Origin: Bacteroidota bacterium
GTDB taxonomy: Bacteria > Bacteroidota > Bacteroidia > 2-12-FULL-35-15
Assembly: GCA_026391935.1 (NCBI GenBank)
Contig: JAPLDC010000314.1
Location: 1-6,020, forward strand
DNA length: 6,020 nt
Direction of reading: 5' to 3'
In this document: piece by piece, positions 1 through 6,020 of the stretch
Numbering within the stretch: position 1 is the stretch's first letter
How the letters are laid out: each line of letters opens with the position of its first letter
The notes under the pieces: generated by a model
What the model was told of the DNA's origin: nothing
Seen by the model: the letters and a program-made list of their open reading frames with translations, nothing else
Database searches by the model: none
Program-made: the position numbers and the translations under genes

Positions 1-1
1 T

Positions 2-1210
2 ATTAAAGTCAGGGGAGTAACTTCCCCCGATTTAAATATCGATCTGCTGGATCATATTTGTTGTTTAATAGAATACAATCTCGATGACTACAGGAATTTC
101 GAAACCGTATATCAAGAAACTCTTTTGCTTTTTGGCAAAAAAGGATTGAAAGAAATACAAGACGAGACAAATCGATTATTAACATTTAAAAACTATTATA
201 TCATGAACTCAACAATGAAAATTAGTGGATATATTTCATCATTGATGATATTATTCGGATCATTCTTTAAATTCAATCACTGGCCAGGTGCTAGTGTTTT
301 GTTAGTAATGGGCGTGTTCTTTATAGCGTTTCTATTTTTACCTTTATTATTTGTTCTCAAATTCAAATCAACTCCAAAAGGAAACAGAAGTGTTGTATTA
401 AGCAGTGTAGCTTTTGTTGCTGCAACACTATTATGTTCGGGATTGCTTTTTAAAAATATGCATTGGCCAGGAGCTCAAATGCTAATAGTTATTAGCGGAG
501 TATTACTTGTCTTTGGTTATTTGCCAGTCTACTTTTTGAGTGTTTATAAAAATACAACTGATAAGATCAGTGCAACAGCAACAGTAATTCTTATTATTGC
601 AGGAAGTGGTTTAATTATTTCTATTGGAGGGATGAACGGAATTCCTAGACCAACCTCAGATAGTTTCTGGCGGGGCGTAACAGAAAATAATGATCTGCTG
701 AATTTTATCGAACAGGAAAATTCAAATAGGTATTTATTATTGGACAAAGGCTCTAAATCAGATTCTTCCAAATCAGACAAAATCCAAGAACTCAAAACGG
801 CAACTGAAGACTTAATGAATTACACAAAAAAAATGAAAGTGTATCTCATTTCAAAAGTGGAGAACATTTCTGAAGCTGAAGCTGCTAAACAGAACATTGA
901 TGAACTCAGGACAGAAGGTGACGGAGGAGTTTTAAATGAATTACTTTTGGGTGATGCATCTGCTTCAACTGAATTCACAGCAGAAAAATTAAAAAATAAA
1001 ATAGATGCATATAAACAAGTGTTGGTTAAAATTTCACCGAATGTTAATCTCGCAAATTTAAATACAGGCACACTGAAAGTTTATGGAGAAGACGTTTCAT
1101 GGAAAAAATCAAATTTTGAATATTTACCAATCCCACTGGTTATCTTTAATATTATCAGGATCGAACTCGGCATTAAAACAACCGAAAGTGCATTATTAAA
1201 TCAACTTTAA
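2..1210 (+). CDS. GldL/GldM-like membrane protein, 5' end cut by window edge
   Basis: The reading frame is open from the first complete codon at the left edge (402 residues visible), so the true start lies outside the window; the TTG at 125 is only an internal codon. Residues 1-60 form a soluble module (DLLDHICC, then FGKKGLKEIQDE) that I recall from Bacteroidota membrane proteins. Five hydrophobic segments follow, at roughly 71-88, 92-116, 130-152, 156-181 and 186-206. Segments 1-2 and 3-4 are hairpins whose turns read FKFNHWPGA and FKNMHWPGA, the GldL signature, so the GldL unit is duplicated. After segment 5, about 190 residues resemble the N-terminal periplasmic part of GldM: helical, with SWKKSNFEYLPIPLVIF and a final helix ending near TESALLNQL. 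GldL and GldM form the proton-driven motor of gliding and type IX secretion. The glutamate expected in the second GldL helix is replaced by hydrophobic residues in both hairpins, so a motor function is doubtful. The GldL relation is well supported; the GldM relation rests on remembered patterns. Confidence 0.75.
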   Translation: MKVRGVTSPDLNIDLLDHICCLIEYNLDDYRNFETVYQETLLLFGKKGLKEIQDETNRLLTFKNYYIMNSTMKISGYISSLMILFGSFFKFNHWPGASVLLVMGVFFIAFLFLPLLFVLKFKSTPKGNRSVVLSSVAFVAATLLCSGLLFKNMHWPGAQMLIVISGVLLVFGYLPVYFLSVYKNTTDKISATATVILIIAGSGLIISIGGMNGIPRPTSDSFWRGVTENNDLLNFIEQENSNRYLLLDKGSKSDSSKSDKIQELKTATEDLMNYTKKMKVYLISKVENISEAEAAKQNIDELRTEGDGGVLNELLLGDASASTEFTAEKLKNKIDAYKQVLVKISPNVNLANLNTGTLKVYGEDVSWKKSNFEYLPIPLVIFNIIRIELGIKTTESALLNQL

Positions 1211-1214
1211 TGAT

Positions 1215-1247
1215 AAAAAAATCCCGTTCAATGAACGGGATTTTTTT
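1215..1247. terminator. Bidirectional intrinsic terminator between convergent genes
   Basis: A perfect 9-bp stem, ATCCCGTTC (1221-1229) with GAACGGGAT (1233-1241), has a 3-nt loop. It is flanked by six A (1215-1220) and six T (1242-1247), which extend the pairing and give a U-tract on both strands. It starts 4 nt after the TAA of the rightward gene and overlaps the TAA of the leftward WG-repeat gene (1246-1248), so one structure ends both transcripts. Confidence 0.9.
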
Positions 1248-1650
1248 ATTTTCCAACTCTCTGTCCTTCTCTATTCATATAATATTCTTCTCCATTCAAA
1301 AGGACCTTTGCCTTTCCATCAACAAAATCTAAAATAGCATCGAACGTTGGTTTAATGATCACAGTCCCTTTGGTATCAACCAAACCCCATTTTTGTCCCA
1401 TCCTCACTTTTGCTAATCCACCTGAAAAATTTGTCACTTCATTGTATTTAGGCGGAATTATCACATTTCCGGTTGTATCAATAAAGCCCCACTTATGCTC
1501 CATCTTCACTCTGGCAATGCCCTCAAAGTAGGCTCCCTGAAAATCATATTTTGATGATTTCGGTTTTGATTTTCCTTTTTGAGCAAATGAATTTGTTGCA
1601 GAAAAAAGTAAGATCAATAAAAAATAAACGTATTTAGATTGTGATTTCAT
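1246..1650 (-). CDS. Secreted WG-repeat protein
   Basis: This small exported protein (134 aa) is of unknown function. Residues 1-23 are a signal peptide: basic start, hydrophobic core YFLLILLF, likely cleavage at SFA|Q. A short lysine/serine-rich linker (25-34) follows. Two good WG beta-repeats (WG_beta_rep, PF14903 type) occupy about 44-76 (GIARVKMEHKWGFIDTTGNV) and 78-111 (GLAKVRMGQKWGLVDTKGTV); each has the A-x-V ... KWG-[FL]-[IV]-D-T-x-G-x-V-I-I pattern. A third, degraded unit (112-134, GKAKVLLNGEEYY) has lost the WG pair. WG proteins usually carry many more repeats, so this is a minimal or shortened member. The ATG at 1650 is chosen because it opens the signal peptide directly; there is no Shine-Dalgarno, as is common in Bacteroidota. 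The gene lies 31 nt downstream of metH on the same strand with no hairpin between them, so cotranscription is possible, although a promoter-like site also lies in the gap. No enzyme motif is visible. Confidence 0.85.
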   Translation of the reverse strand: MKSQSKYVYFLLILLFSATNSFAQKGKSKPKSSKYDFQGAYFEGIARVKMEHKWGFIDTTGNVIIPPKYNEVTNFSGGLAKVRMGQKWGLVDTKGTVIIKPTFDAILDFVDGKAKVLLNGEEYYMNREGQRVGK

Positions 1651-1654
1651 ATCT

Positions 1655-1685
1655 CAAATTTACGAAAATATATATTCTCTATCAA
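1655..1685 (-). promoter_or_regulatory. Candidate Bacteroidota-type promoter for the WG-repeat gene
   Basis: On the minus strand TAAATTTG (complement of 1655-1662) fits the Bacteroidota -7 consensus TAnnTTTG. A TTG (complement of 1683-1685) lies 20 nt upstream, the usual spacing to the -33 box. The -33 box overlaps the metH stop codon. The -7 box ends only 4 nt before the ATG, so a transcript from here would be nearly leaderless. In AT-rich DNA such matches also arise by chance. Confidence 0.35.
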
Positions 1686-4600
1686 TATGATAAATTAGGA
1701 CCCAACCAACGTTCAGTCTCCTCTAAACTAAGATTTTTTCTCCTAGCATAATCCTCCAACTGATCTTTCGCAATCTTTCCAATCCCAAAATAATGAGCTT
1801 GAGGATGTGCAAAATACAAACCACTTACAGATGCTGTTGGAAACATTGCCATACTTTCTGTCAAGATCATTCCCGTATTTTTTTCTACCTCCAATAATTT
1901 CCAGATAGTCTTTTTCTCGGTGTGATCTGGCTGAGCAGGATAGCCAGGGGCAGGACGAATACCAGCATAATCCTCCTTTATAAGATCTTCATTCTTCAAA
2001 TTTTCATCTTTCGCATATGCCCAAAATTCCTTCCTTACTTTTTTATGCAGCAACTCCGCAAAGGCTTCCGCTAATCTATCAGCTAAGGCTTTTATCATGA
2101 TTGCAGAATAATCATCATGGCTCTTTTCAAACCTTGCAATATGTTCATCAATTCCAATTCCTGTTGTTAATGCGAACGTGCCGATGTAATCAGACCTCAC
2201 CCCCTGCCCCTCTCCAAGGGAGAGGGGTGAAAGCTCCGTTTTAATTTTTTCGATAACTTCATCAATAGCTTTTAAAACAATGTTGTTTGAAAAACGAATT
2301 ACTTTATATCCTAAATCCTCTAACATATAAGTTCTTCCATCATCGTATTCTTTTTGATGGTCATGTATTTCTCCATCAACTTCTATTATTAATTTCTCCT
2401 CTATACATACAAAATCAGCTATAAATTGACCAATTGGATGCTGTCTTCTAAATTTTGATTCCAATTTCCGATTACGTAATGTTTCCCACAATTTTTCATC
2501 TGCAAGAGTTGGATTTTTTCTCATTTCATTTGCACGAGGCGAATTTTTACTCCAGGTCTTCCAATCCGTTGAATAGTATTTCGGAGCTACACCCCTCTCC
2601 TTCGGAGAGGGGTTAGGGGTGAGGTCTTTTGGCAAAATAAAATCAGAAAGCGCGACATTAGCTTGTCCGGCAGGCTTTTTTGATTGCTGACGAAGTGTAT
2701 GAAAAACGGTTTTTACTTTTGACCGGTTTTCATCTTCATAAATTTCGATGTCATCGCCAACTGCATTTGCAGGATAAATCCCAATAACAGCTTTCGCAGT
2801 CAGCCACTTTTCATCAATAATCTGTTTCAACATTTTTTGTGCATCGGCAAATAATTTACTCGCCTCTTCGCCCCTTGTCGGATCTTTCAAGATCTTCGGG
2901 TACGAGCCTTTCATTTCCCAAGAGATAAAAAATGGTGTCCAATCAATGTATTCAGCTATCTCTTGCAAAGAATAATTATCAATTACCTTGTTACCGATAA
3001 ATGCAGGTTTTGTTATTTCCGAATTATTCCAGTCTATAGAAAATTTATTTGCCCGAGCCTCCTCAATGGAAATAAATTTATTTTGCGAATGAGCACTTTT
3101 GTTTTGTTCACGAACTCGCTCATACTCTTTATTAATATTCGCCATAAAATCATGTCGCAACTCTTCTGAGATCAAGCTACTTGCTACCGGGACTGACTTG
3201 CTCGCATCATTTACATGGACAACGGGTCCAGAATAATGCATTGCCACTTTCACAGCCGTATGTACTTTAGAAGTTGTTGCGCCTCCGATCAATAAAGGAA
3301 TTTTAAAGCCGAGACGTTCCAGTTCTTTGGCAACATGCACCATCTCATCCAATGAAGGAGTTATCAATCCGCTTAAACCAATTATATCTACATCATGTTT
3401 TTTTGCTTCTTCCAAAATTTTATCTGCTGAAACCATTACACCAAGATCAATGATCTCATAATTGTTACACGCCAATACAACCCCCACAATATTTTTTCCA
3501 ATATCATGTACATCGCCTTTGACAGTTGCTAAAAGAATTTTTCCTGCATTCGTTCTTCCGTTACCAACGATACCTGCCAATTTATTCGCATCTTTTTCTG
3601 CCTGCAAAAAAGGTTCCAGATAAGCCACAGATTTTTTCATGACACGGGCACTCTTCACCACTTGCGGTAAAAACATTTTTCCGCTGCCAAAAAGATCGCC
3701 AACTACATTCATACCATCCATTAACGGACCTTCAATAACATATAATGGACGGCCAAGTTTTAATCGCGCCTCTTCTGTATCAACATCAATATACTCCACT
3801 AAACCTTTTACCAAAGCATAACTCAATCGTTCTTCAACAGTTCCTTTTCTCCACTCAGCCTCTCCCCCAGCCCCTCTCCTAAGGAGAGGGGAGTTTGAAC
3901 CTTTTAAAGATTCAGCATGTTCTACCAATCTCTCAGTTGCATCCTCTCTTCTATTCAATAATACATCTTCAACCAATTCCAATAATGTTTTATCGATATC
4001 GTCATAGACCTGCAATTGTGCCGGATTCACAATACCCATGTCCATGCCTGCTTTTACAGCATGATATAAAAATGCACCATGAATAGCTTCACGCACATGA
4101 TCATTGCCACGGAAAGAAAAAGATACATTACTTACACCACCACTTACTTTTGCAAACGGCAGATTTTCTTTGATCCATTTTGTTGCATTAAAAAAATCGA
4201 GTGCATTTAAACGGTGCTCTTCCATTCCTGTTGCAACGGGAAAAATATTGGGATCAAAAATAATATCCTGAGGAGGAAAATGAACTCTGTCCACAAGAAT
4301 ATGATACGCACGTTTACAAATATCTATTCTGCGTTGCAAGGTATCGGCCTGACCTTGTTCATCAAATGCCATAACGATCACAGCAGCACCATATTGCTTT
4401 ATCCTGTTTGCATATTCAATAAATTTCTCCTCTCCTTCCTTTAAAGAAATGGAATTTACAATTGCTTTTCCCTGAACACATTTTAATCCCGCCTCTATCA
4501 CCGACCATTTTGATGAATCGATCATGATTGGAACTTTACAAATATCCGGTTCAGAAGCGATCAGGTTTAAAAATTTTGTCATGGCCGCTTCACTATCCAA

Positions 4601-5809
4601 CATCCCTTCATCCATGTTCACATCAATCACCTGTGCTCCGCCATCCACTTGATCTTTAGCTATGGACAATGCCTCTTCGTAATTTCCTTCATTGATCAAA
4701 CGAAGAAATTTTTTGGATCCGGTAACATTTGTGCGTTCACCAACATTTAAAAAATTACTTTCAGGGCGAACCGTCAAAGGTTCTAAACCACTCAAATGCA
4801 TCAAGGTATCAGGTTTCGGTTTTTTACGTGGCTTCGATAATTTAGCCAACTCAGCAATTCGTTTGATGTGTGATGGCGTTGTTCCACAACAGCCTCCAAC
4901 AATATTTAGGAATCCTGCTTGCAAAAAATCTTCTATCTGATGTCCCATTTCATGCGCATCCTGATCATATTCACCAAACTGATTTGGCAGTCCGGCATTT
5001 GGATAAGCACTCACATAAAAAGGTGCCTTTACCGAAAGTTCTTCCAAATATGGACGCATGTCTTTAGCACCAAGCGCACAATTTAAACCAACACTCAACA
5101 GATCAACATGAGAAATAGAGTTCAAAAATGCTTCTGTAGTTTGCCCTGATAATGTTCTTCCGCTGGCATCCGTTATCGTGCCCGAAACCATAACGGGCAT
5201 CTTGATATTTTTTTCTTTGCATACATTTTGAATAGCAAACAAAGCCGCTTTTGCATTCAGCGTGTCGAAAATAGTTTCTACCAATAAAAGATCCGCCCCA
5301 CCTTCAATCAATCCCTTGGCCTGCTCTGAATAAGCTATTACCAACTCATCAAAAGTTATTGCTCGAAAGGCAGGATCATTTACATTGGGAGATAATGAAA
5401 GCGTTCTGTTTGTAGGCCCAAATGCTCCTGCTACAAAACGAGGTGTATCATCACCGGAATCCTTTTGAAATTCTTTAACTGCTTCCTTTGCAATCTTTGC
5501 AGATTGGTAATTCAATTCATATGCAAGCTCTTGCATATCATAATCGGCCATTGCAATTGTTGTTGCACTGAAAGTATTTGTTTCAATAATATCAGCACCG
5601 GCTTTCAGATATTCTTTATGAATGGCTTTAATGATCTGCGGTTGTGTGATTGAAAGCAAATCGTTATTTCCTTTCAGATCTTTTTGCCAATCTGCAAACC
5701 GCTTGCTTCTGAAATCTTTTTCTTCCAGTTTATATTGTTGTATCATGGTACCCATAGCACCATCGATCACTAAAATTTTTTTTTCTAATTCTTTTCTAAT
5801 ATCAATCAT
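1682..5809 (-). CDS. metH: Cobalamin-dependent methionine synthase with in-frame nuclease-domain insertion
   Basis: MetH (EC 2.1.1.13) is cytoplasmic and transfers the methyl group of 5-methyltetrahydrofolate to homocysteine through methylcobalamin, giving methionine and tetrahydrofolate. All modules are present in order. The homocysteine-binding barrel (about 1-325) starts with DGAMGTMIQ and has zinc ligands C244 and C307-C308 (GGCCGTTP). The folate (pterin) barrel spans about 350-635 (NVGERTNVTGSKKF). The cobalamin cap covers about 651-745 (EGPLMDGMNVVGDLFGSGKM). The B12 Rossmann domain covers about 750-885 with D766-x-H768-D-x-G, H768 being the lower cobalt ligand, and S819. The C-terminal reactivation domain begins near 895 and has the SAM motif RPAPGYP at 1285-1291 and FPTASVSGLYFAHPQAHYFG near the end. 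The protein has 1375 aa against 1227 in E. coli. The excess is almost entirely residues 1062-1206, a DUF559 domain with palindrome-encoded borders; a second small repeat-encoded segment is at about 639-650. The ATG at 5809 aligns with the usual MetH N-terminus. No SAM or B12 riboswitch is seen upstream. Whether the protein is active with the insertion is unknown, but the frame and every core motif are kept. Confidence 0.96.
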   Translation of the reverse strand: MIDIRKELEKKILVIDGAMGTMIQQYKLEEKDFRSKRFADWQKDLKGNNDLLSITQPQIIKAIHKEYLKAGADIIETNTFSATTIAMADYDMQELAYELNYQSAKIAKEAVKEFQKDSGDDTPRFVAGAFGPTNRTLSLSPNVNDPAFRAITFDELVIAYSEQAKGLIEGGADLLLVETIFDTLNAKAALFAIQNVCKEKNIKMPVMVSGTITDASGRTLSGQTTEAFLNSISHVDLLSVGLNCALGAKDMRPYLEELSVKAPFYVSAYPNAGLPNQFGEYDQDAHEMGHQIEDFLQAGFLNIVGGCCGTTPSHIKRIAELAKLSKPRKKPKPDTLMHLSGLEPLTVRPESNFLNVGERTNVTGSKKFLRLINEGNYEEALSIAKDQVDGGAQVIDVNMDEGMLDSEAAMTKFLNLIASEPDICKVPIMIDSSKWSVIEAGLKCVQGKAIVNSISLKEGEEKFIEYANRIKQYGAAVIVMAFDEQGQADTLQRRIDICKRAYHILVDRVHFPPQDIIFDPNIFPVATGMEEHRLNALDFFNATKWIKENLPFAKVSGGVSNVSFSFRGNDHVREAIHGAFLYHAVKAGMDMGIVNPAQLQVYDDIDKTLLELVEDVLLNRREDATERLVEHAESLKGSNSPLLRRGAGGEAEWRKGTVEERLSYALVKGLVEYIDVDTEEARLKLGRPLYVIEGPLMDGMNVVGDLFGSGKMFLPQVVKSARVMKKSVAYLEPFLQAEKDANKLAGIVGNGRTNAGKILLATVKGDVHDIGKNIVGVVLACNNYEIIDLGVMVSADKILEEAKKHDVDIIGLSGLITPSLDEMVHVAKELERLGFKIPLLIGGATTSKVHTAVKVAMHYSGPVVHVNDASKSVPVASSLISEELRHDFMANINKEYERVREQNKSAHSQNKFISIEEARANKFSIDWNNSEITKPAFIGNKVIDNYSLQEIAEYIDWTPFFISWEMKGSYPKILKDPTRGEEASKLFADAQKMLKQIIDEKWLTAKAVIGIYPANAVGDDIEIYEDENRSKVKTVFHTLRQQSKKPAGQANVALSDFILPKDLTPNPSPKERGVAPKYYSTDWKTWSKNSPRANEMRKNPTLADEKLWETLRNRKLESKFRRQHPIGQFIADFVCIEEKLIIEVDGEIHDHQKEYDDGRTYMLEDLGYKVIRFSNNIVLKAIDEVIEKIKTELSPLSLGEGQGVRSDYIGTFALTTGIGIDEHIARFEKSHDDYSAIMIKALADRLAEAFAELLHKKVRKEFWAYAKDENLKNEDLIKEDYAGIRPAPGYPAQPDHTEKKTIWKLLEVEKNTGMILTESMAMFPTASVSGLYFAHPQAHYFGIGKIAKDQLEDYARRKNLSLEETERWLGPNLSY
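2192..2229 (+). repeat. Palindromic repeat copy A (inner-left border of nuclease cassette)
   Basis: A perfect 9-bp stem, CCCCTCTCC (2207-2215) with GGAGAGGGG (2219-2227) and loop AAG, is preceded by an outer tail AGACCTCACCCC (2192-2203). The reverse complement matches copy B at 33 of 38 positions; the differences fall only in the loop and in the 3-nt spacer between palindrome and tail. In metH it is translated as SPLSLGEGQGVRS (residues 1194-1206). Confidence 0.93.
2192..2626 (-). mobile_element. In-frame DUF559 nuclease cassette bounded by palindromic inverted repeats, inside metH
   Basis: These 435 nt (exactly 145 codons, MetH residues 1062-1206) separate LSDFILPK from DYIGTFALT, which in other MetH proteins are joined by only about five residues. 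The borders are repeat-encoded: DLTPNPSPKERG at the N side and LSPLSLGEGQGVRS at the C side. Between them, residues about 1090-1193 form a DUF559 domain (PF04480; restriction-endonuclease-like fold related to Vsr). Its landmarks are RKNPTLADEKLWETLRNRKL, SKFRRQHPIGQFIADFVC, IIEVDGEIHD and LGYKVIRFSNN. The conserved positions D1132, E1143, D1145 and H1149 are all present and there is no stop or frameshift, so the nuclease is probably folded and perhaps active. An internal ATG (M1096, codon 2522-2524) sits where free-standing DUF559 proteins have their N-terminal motif and could allow separate translation; no Shine-Dalgarno supports this. No clear target-site duplication is visible. Mobility is my inference from the symmetrical repeats and the clean disruption; the domain assignment is firm. 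Confidence 0.82.
2590..2627 (-). repeat. Palindromic repeat copy B (other border, inverted relative to copy A)
   Basis: A perfect 10-bp stem, ACCCCTCTCC (2591-2600) with GGAGAGGGGT (2604-2613) and loop TTC, is followed by spacer TTA and the outer tail GGGGTGAGGTCT (2616-2627). The outer tail is identical in reverse complement to the 12-nt tail of copy A, so the two form terminal inverted repeats about 436 nt apart end to end. In metH it is translated as DLTPNPSPKERG (residues 1062-1073), a peptide I recognise as recurrent in unrelated bacterial proteins wherever this repeat is read through. Confidence 0.93.
3856..3893 (+). repeat. Solitary palindromic repeat copy C in the metH interdomain linker
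   Basis: This is the same repeat family and the same orientation as copy A: stem CCCCTCTCC (3871-3879) with GGAGAGGGG (3883-3891), loop TAA, and a related tail CCTCTCCCCCAG (3859-3870). It matches copy A at 30 of 38 aligned positions, with the mismatches mostly at the outer end and in the loop. It encodes NSPLLRRGAGGE (residues 639-650) between the folate barrel (ending near HAESLKG) and the cobalamin cap (AEWRKGTVEERL), where other MetH proteins have a variable flexible linker. No nuclease is attached. Confidence 0.9.
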
Positions 5810-5885
5810 ATAATTTATTATTCCCGATAAGGTAATTTGTAAATTTTCTTTTAAGAATCAATAGTGTTTTAGTATAGCCATTATT

Positions 5886-5893
5886 CAAATCTA
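5886..5893 (-). promoter_or_regulatory. Weak candidate -7 element for metH
   Basis: On the minus strand TAGATTTG matches the Bacteroidota -7 consensus TAnnTTTG and would give a leader of roughly 70 nt. A TTTG (complement of 5923-5926) lies 29 nt upstream, too far for the normal 19-21 nt spacing, so only half of the promoter is convincing. The whole 5810-5950 gap is AT-rich and has no visible B12 box or SAM-riboswitch structure. Confidence 0.25.
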
Positions 5894-5953
5894 TTTTAAA
5901 ACTCTGAATAAAATTATCGCTACAAATTAATTTTCATTCTATTTTTTAAGCAT

Positions 5954-5991
5954 AAAAAAACTCCTCCAACTTTTTACAGTCAGAGGAGTTT
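5954..5991 (-). terminator. Intrinsic terminator of a leftward gene beyond the right edge
   Basis: AAACTCCTC (5958-5966) pairs with GAGGAGTTT (5983-5991). The 16-nt loop can form a further ACT/AGT pairing. Read on the minus strand, the hairpin is followed by seven T (5954-5960), the standard order for a gene transcribed leftwards that ends at or before the right edge. Two short minus-strand frames stop just upstream of it near the window end, but which one, if either, is the gene's end cannot be told. The plus-strand side is only moderately T-rich. Confidence 0.7.
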
Positions 5992-6020
5992 GTTATTTTG
6001 ATTTTAAATTGTTTTCAAAA

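Noticed and set aside
125..127. TTG at 125 as the start of the left-hand gene
   Set aside because: The same frame is open to the window edge, and the upstream residues (DLLDHICC and following) belong to the conserved N-terminal module.
544..1071. Two 83-codon minus-strand frames opposite the left-hand gene
   Set aside because: They are shadows of the GldLM-like coding frame, with no family resemblance and no promoter context.
2207..2227. Intrinsic terminators formed by the GC-rich palindromes inside metH
   Set aside because: Neither strand has a T-tract after the stems, and the coding frame runs through all three.
2192..2626. Intein in MetH
   Set aside because: The N-terminal junction residue is Asp, not Cys or Ser. 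There is no HN dipeptide before the downstream flank and no Hint-type blocks, and the domain is DUF559 rather than LAGLIDADG or HNH. The edges are palindromic repeats instead of a splicing domain.
2192..3893. CRISPR array
   Set aside because: There are only three repeat copies, in mixed orientation and at very unequal spacing (about 360 and 1230 nt), all inside a continuous coding frame.
2963..5813. Open frames on the plus strand opposite metH
   Set aside because: They are 60-82 codons long, overlap each other and lie antisense to a strongly conserved gene. They show no recognisable domain or initiation signal.
5810..5957. Cobalamin or SAM riboswitch upstream of metH
   Set aside because: The gap is short and AT-rich, and I find no B12-box-like sequence or multi-stem GC-containing structure.

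Overview
The window looks like a chromosomal segment of a Bacteroidota bacterium. The coding sequence is AT-rich. The left-hand gene carries GldL/GldM-type motifs (HWPGA repeats, a DLLDHICC N-terminal module) that I know only from that phylum. Promoter-like sites match the Bacteroidota TTG / TAnnTTTG pattern, and none of the starts has a strong Shine-Dalgarno. There is no rRNA or other marker to place it below phylum.

Layout. (1) Bases 2-1210 (+): the 3' part of a membrane-protein gene entering from the left edge. It combines two GldL-like hairpins with a GldM-like extracytoplasmic domain in one polypeptide. (2) Bases 1215-1247: a strong symmetric hairpin serving as terminator for two converging units. 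(3) Bases 1246-1650 (-): a small secreted WG-repeat protein. (4) Bases 1682-5809 (-): a full-length cobalamin-dependent methionine synthase, metH, with all catalytic, zinc, cobalamin and SAM motifs present. (5) Bases 5810-6020: a non-coding gap with a weak metH promoter candidate and a terminator for a leftward gene lying beyond the right edge.

The remarkable part is inside metH. A block of exactly 435 nt (145 codons, residues 1062-1206) interrupts the C-terminal activation domain in frame. It encodes an apparently intact DUF559 (Vsr-like fold) nuclease domain and is bounded by 38-bp inverted repeats, identical at 33 of 38 positions, each containing a GC-rich 9-10 bp palindrome. A third, solitary copy of the same palindrome is inserted in frame at the linker between the folate and cobalamin modules (residues about 639-650). 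The three copies are read in three different frame/orientation combinations without a stop codon. This resembles a protein-coding palindromic repeat family (compare Rickettsia palindromic elements) with a nuclease-bearing composite form: a candidate non-splicing, homing-like selfish element living in an important housekeeping gene.

Functionally the genes do not form one pathway. metH and the WG-repeat gene are codirectional with a 31-nt gap and may be cotranscribed. The GldLM-like gene is a convergent neighbour.
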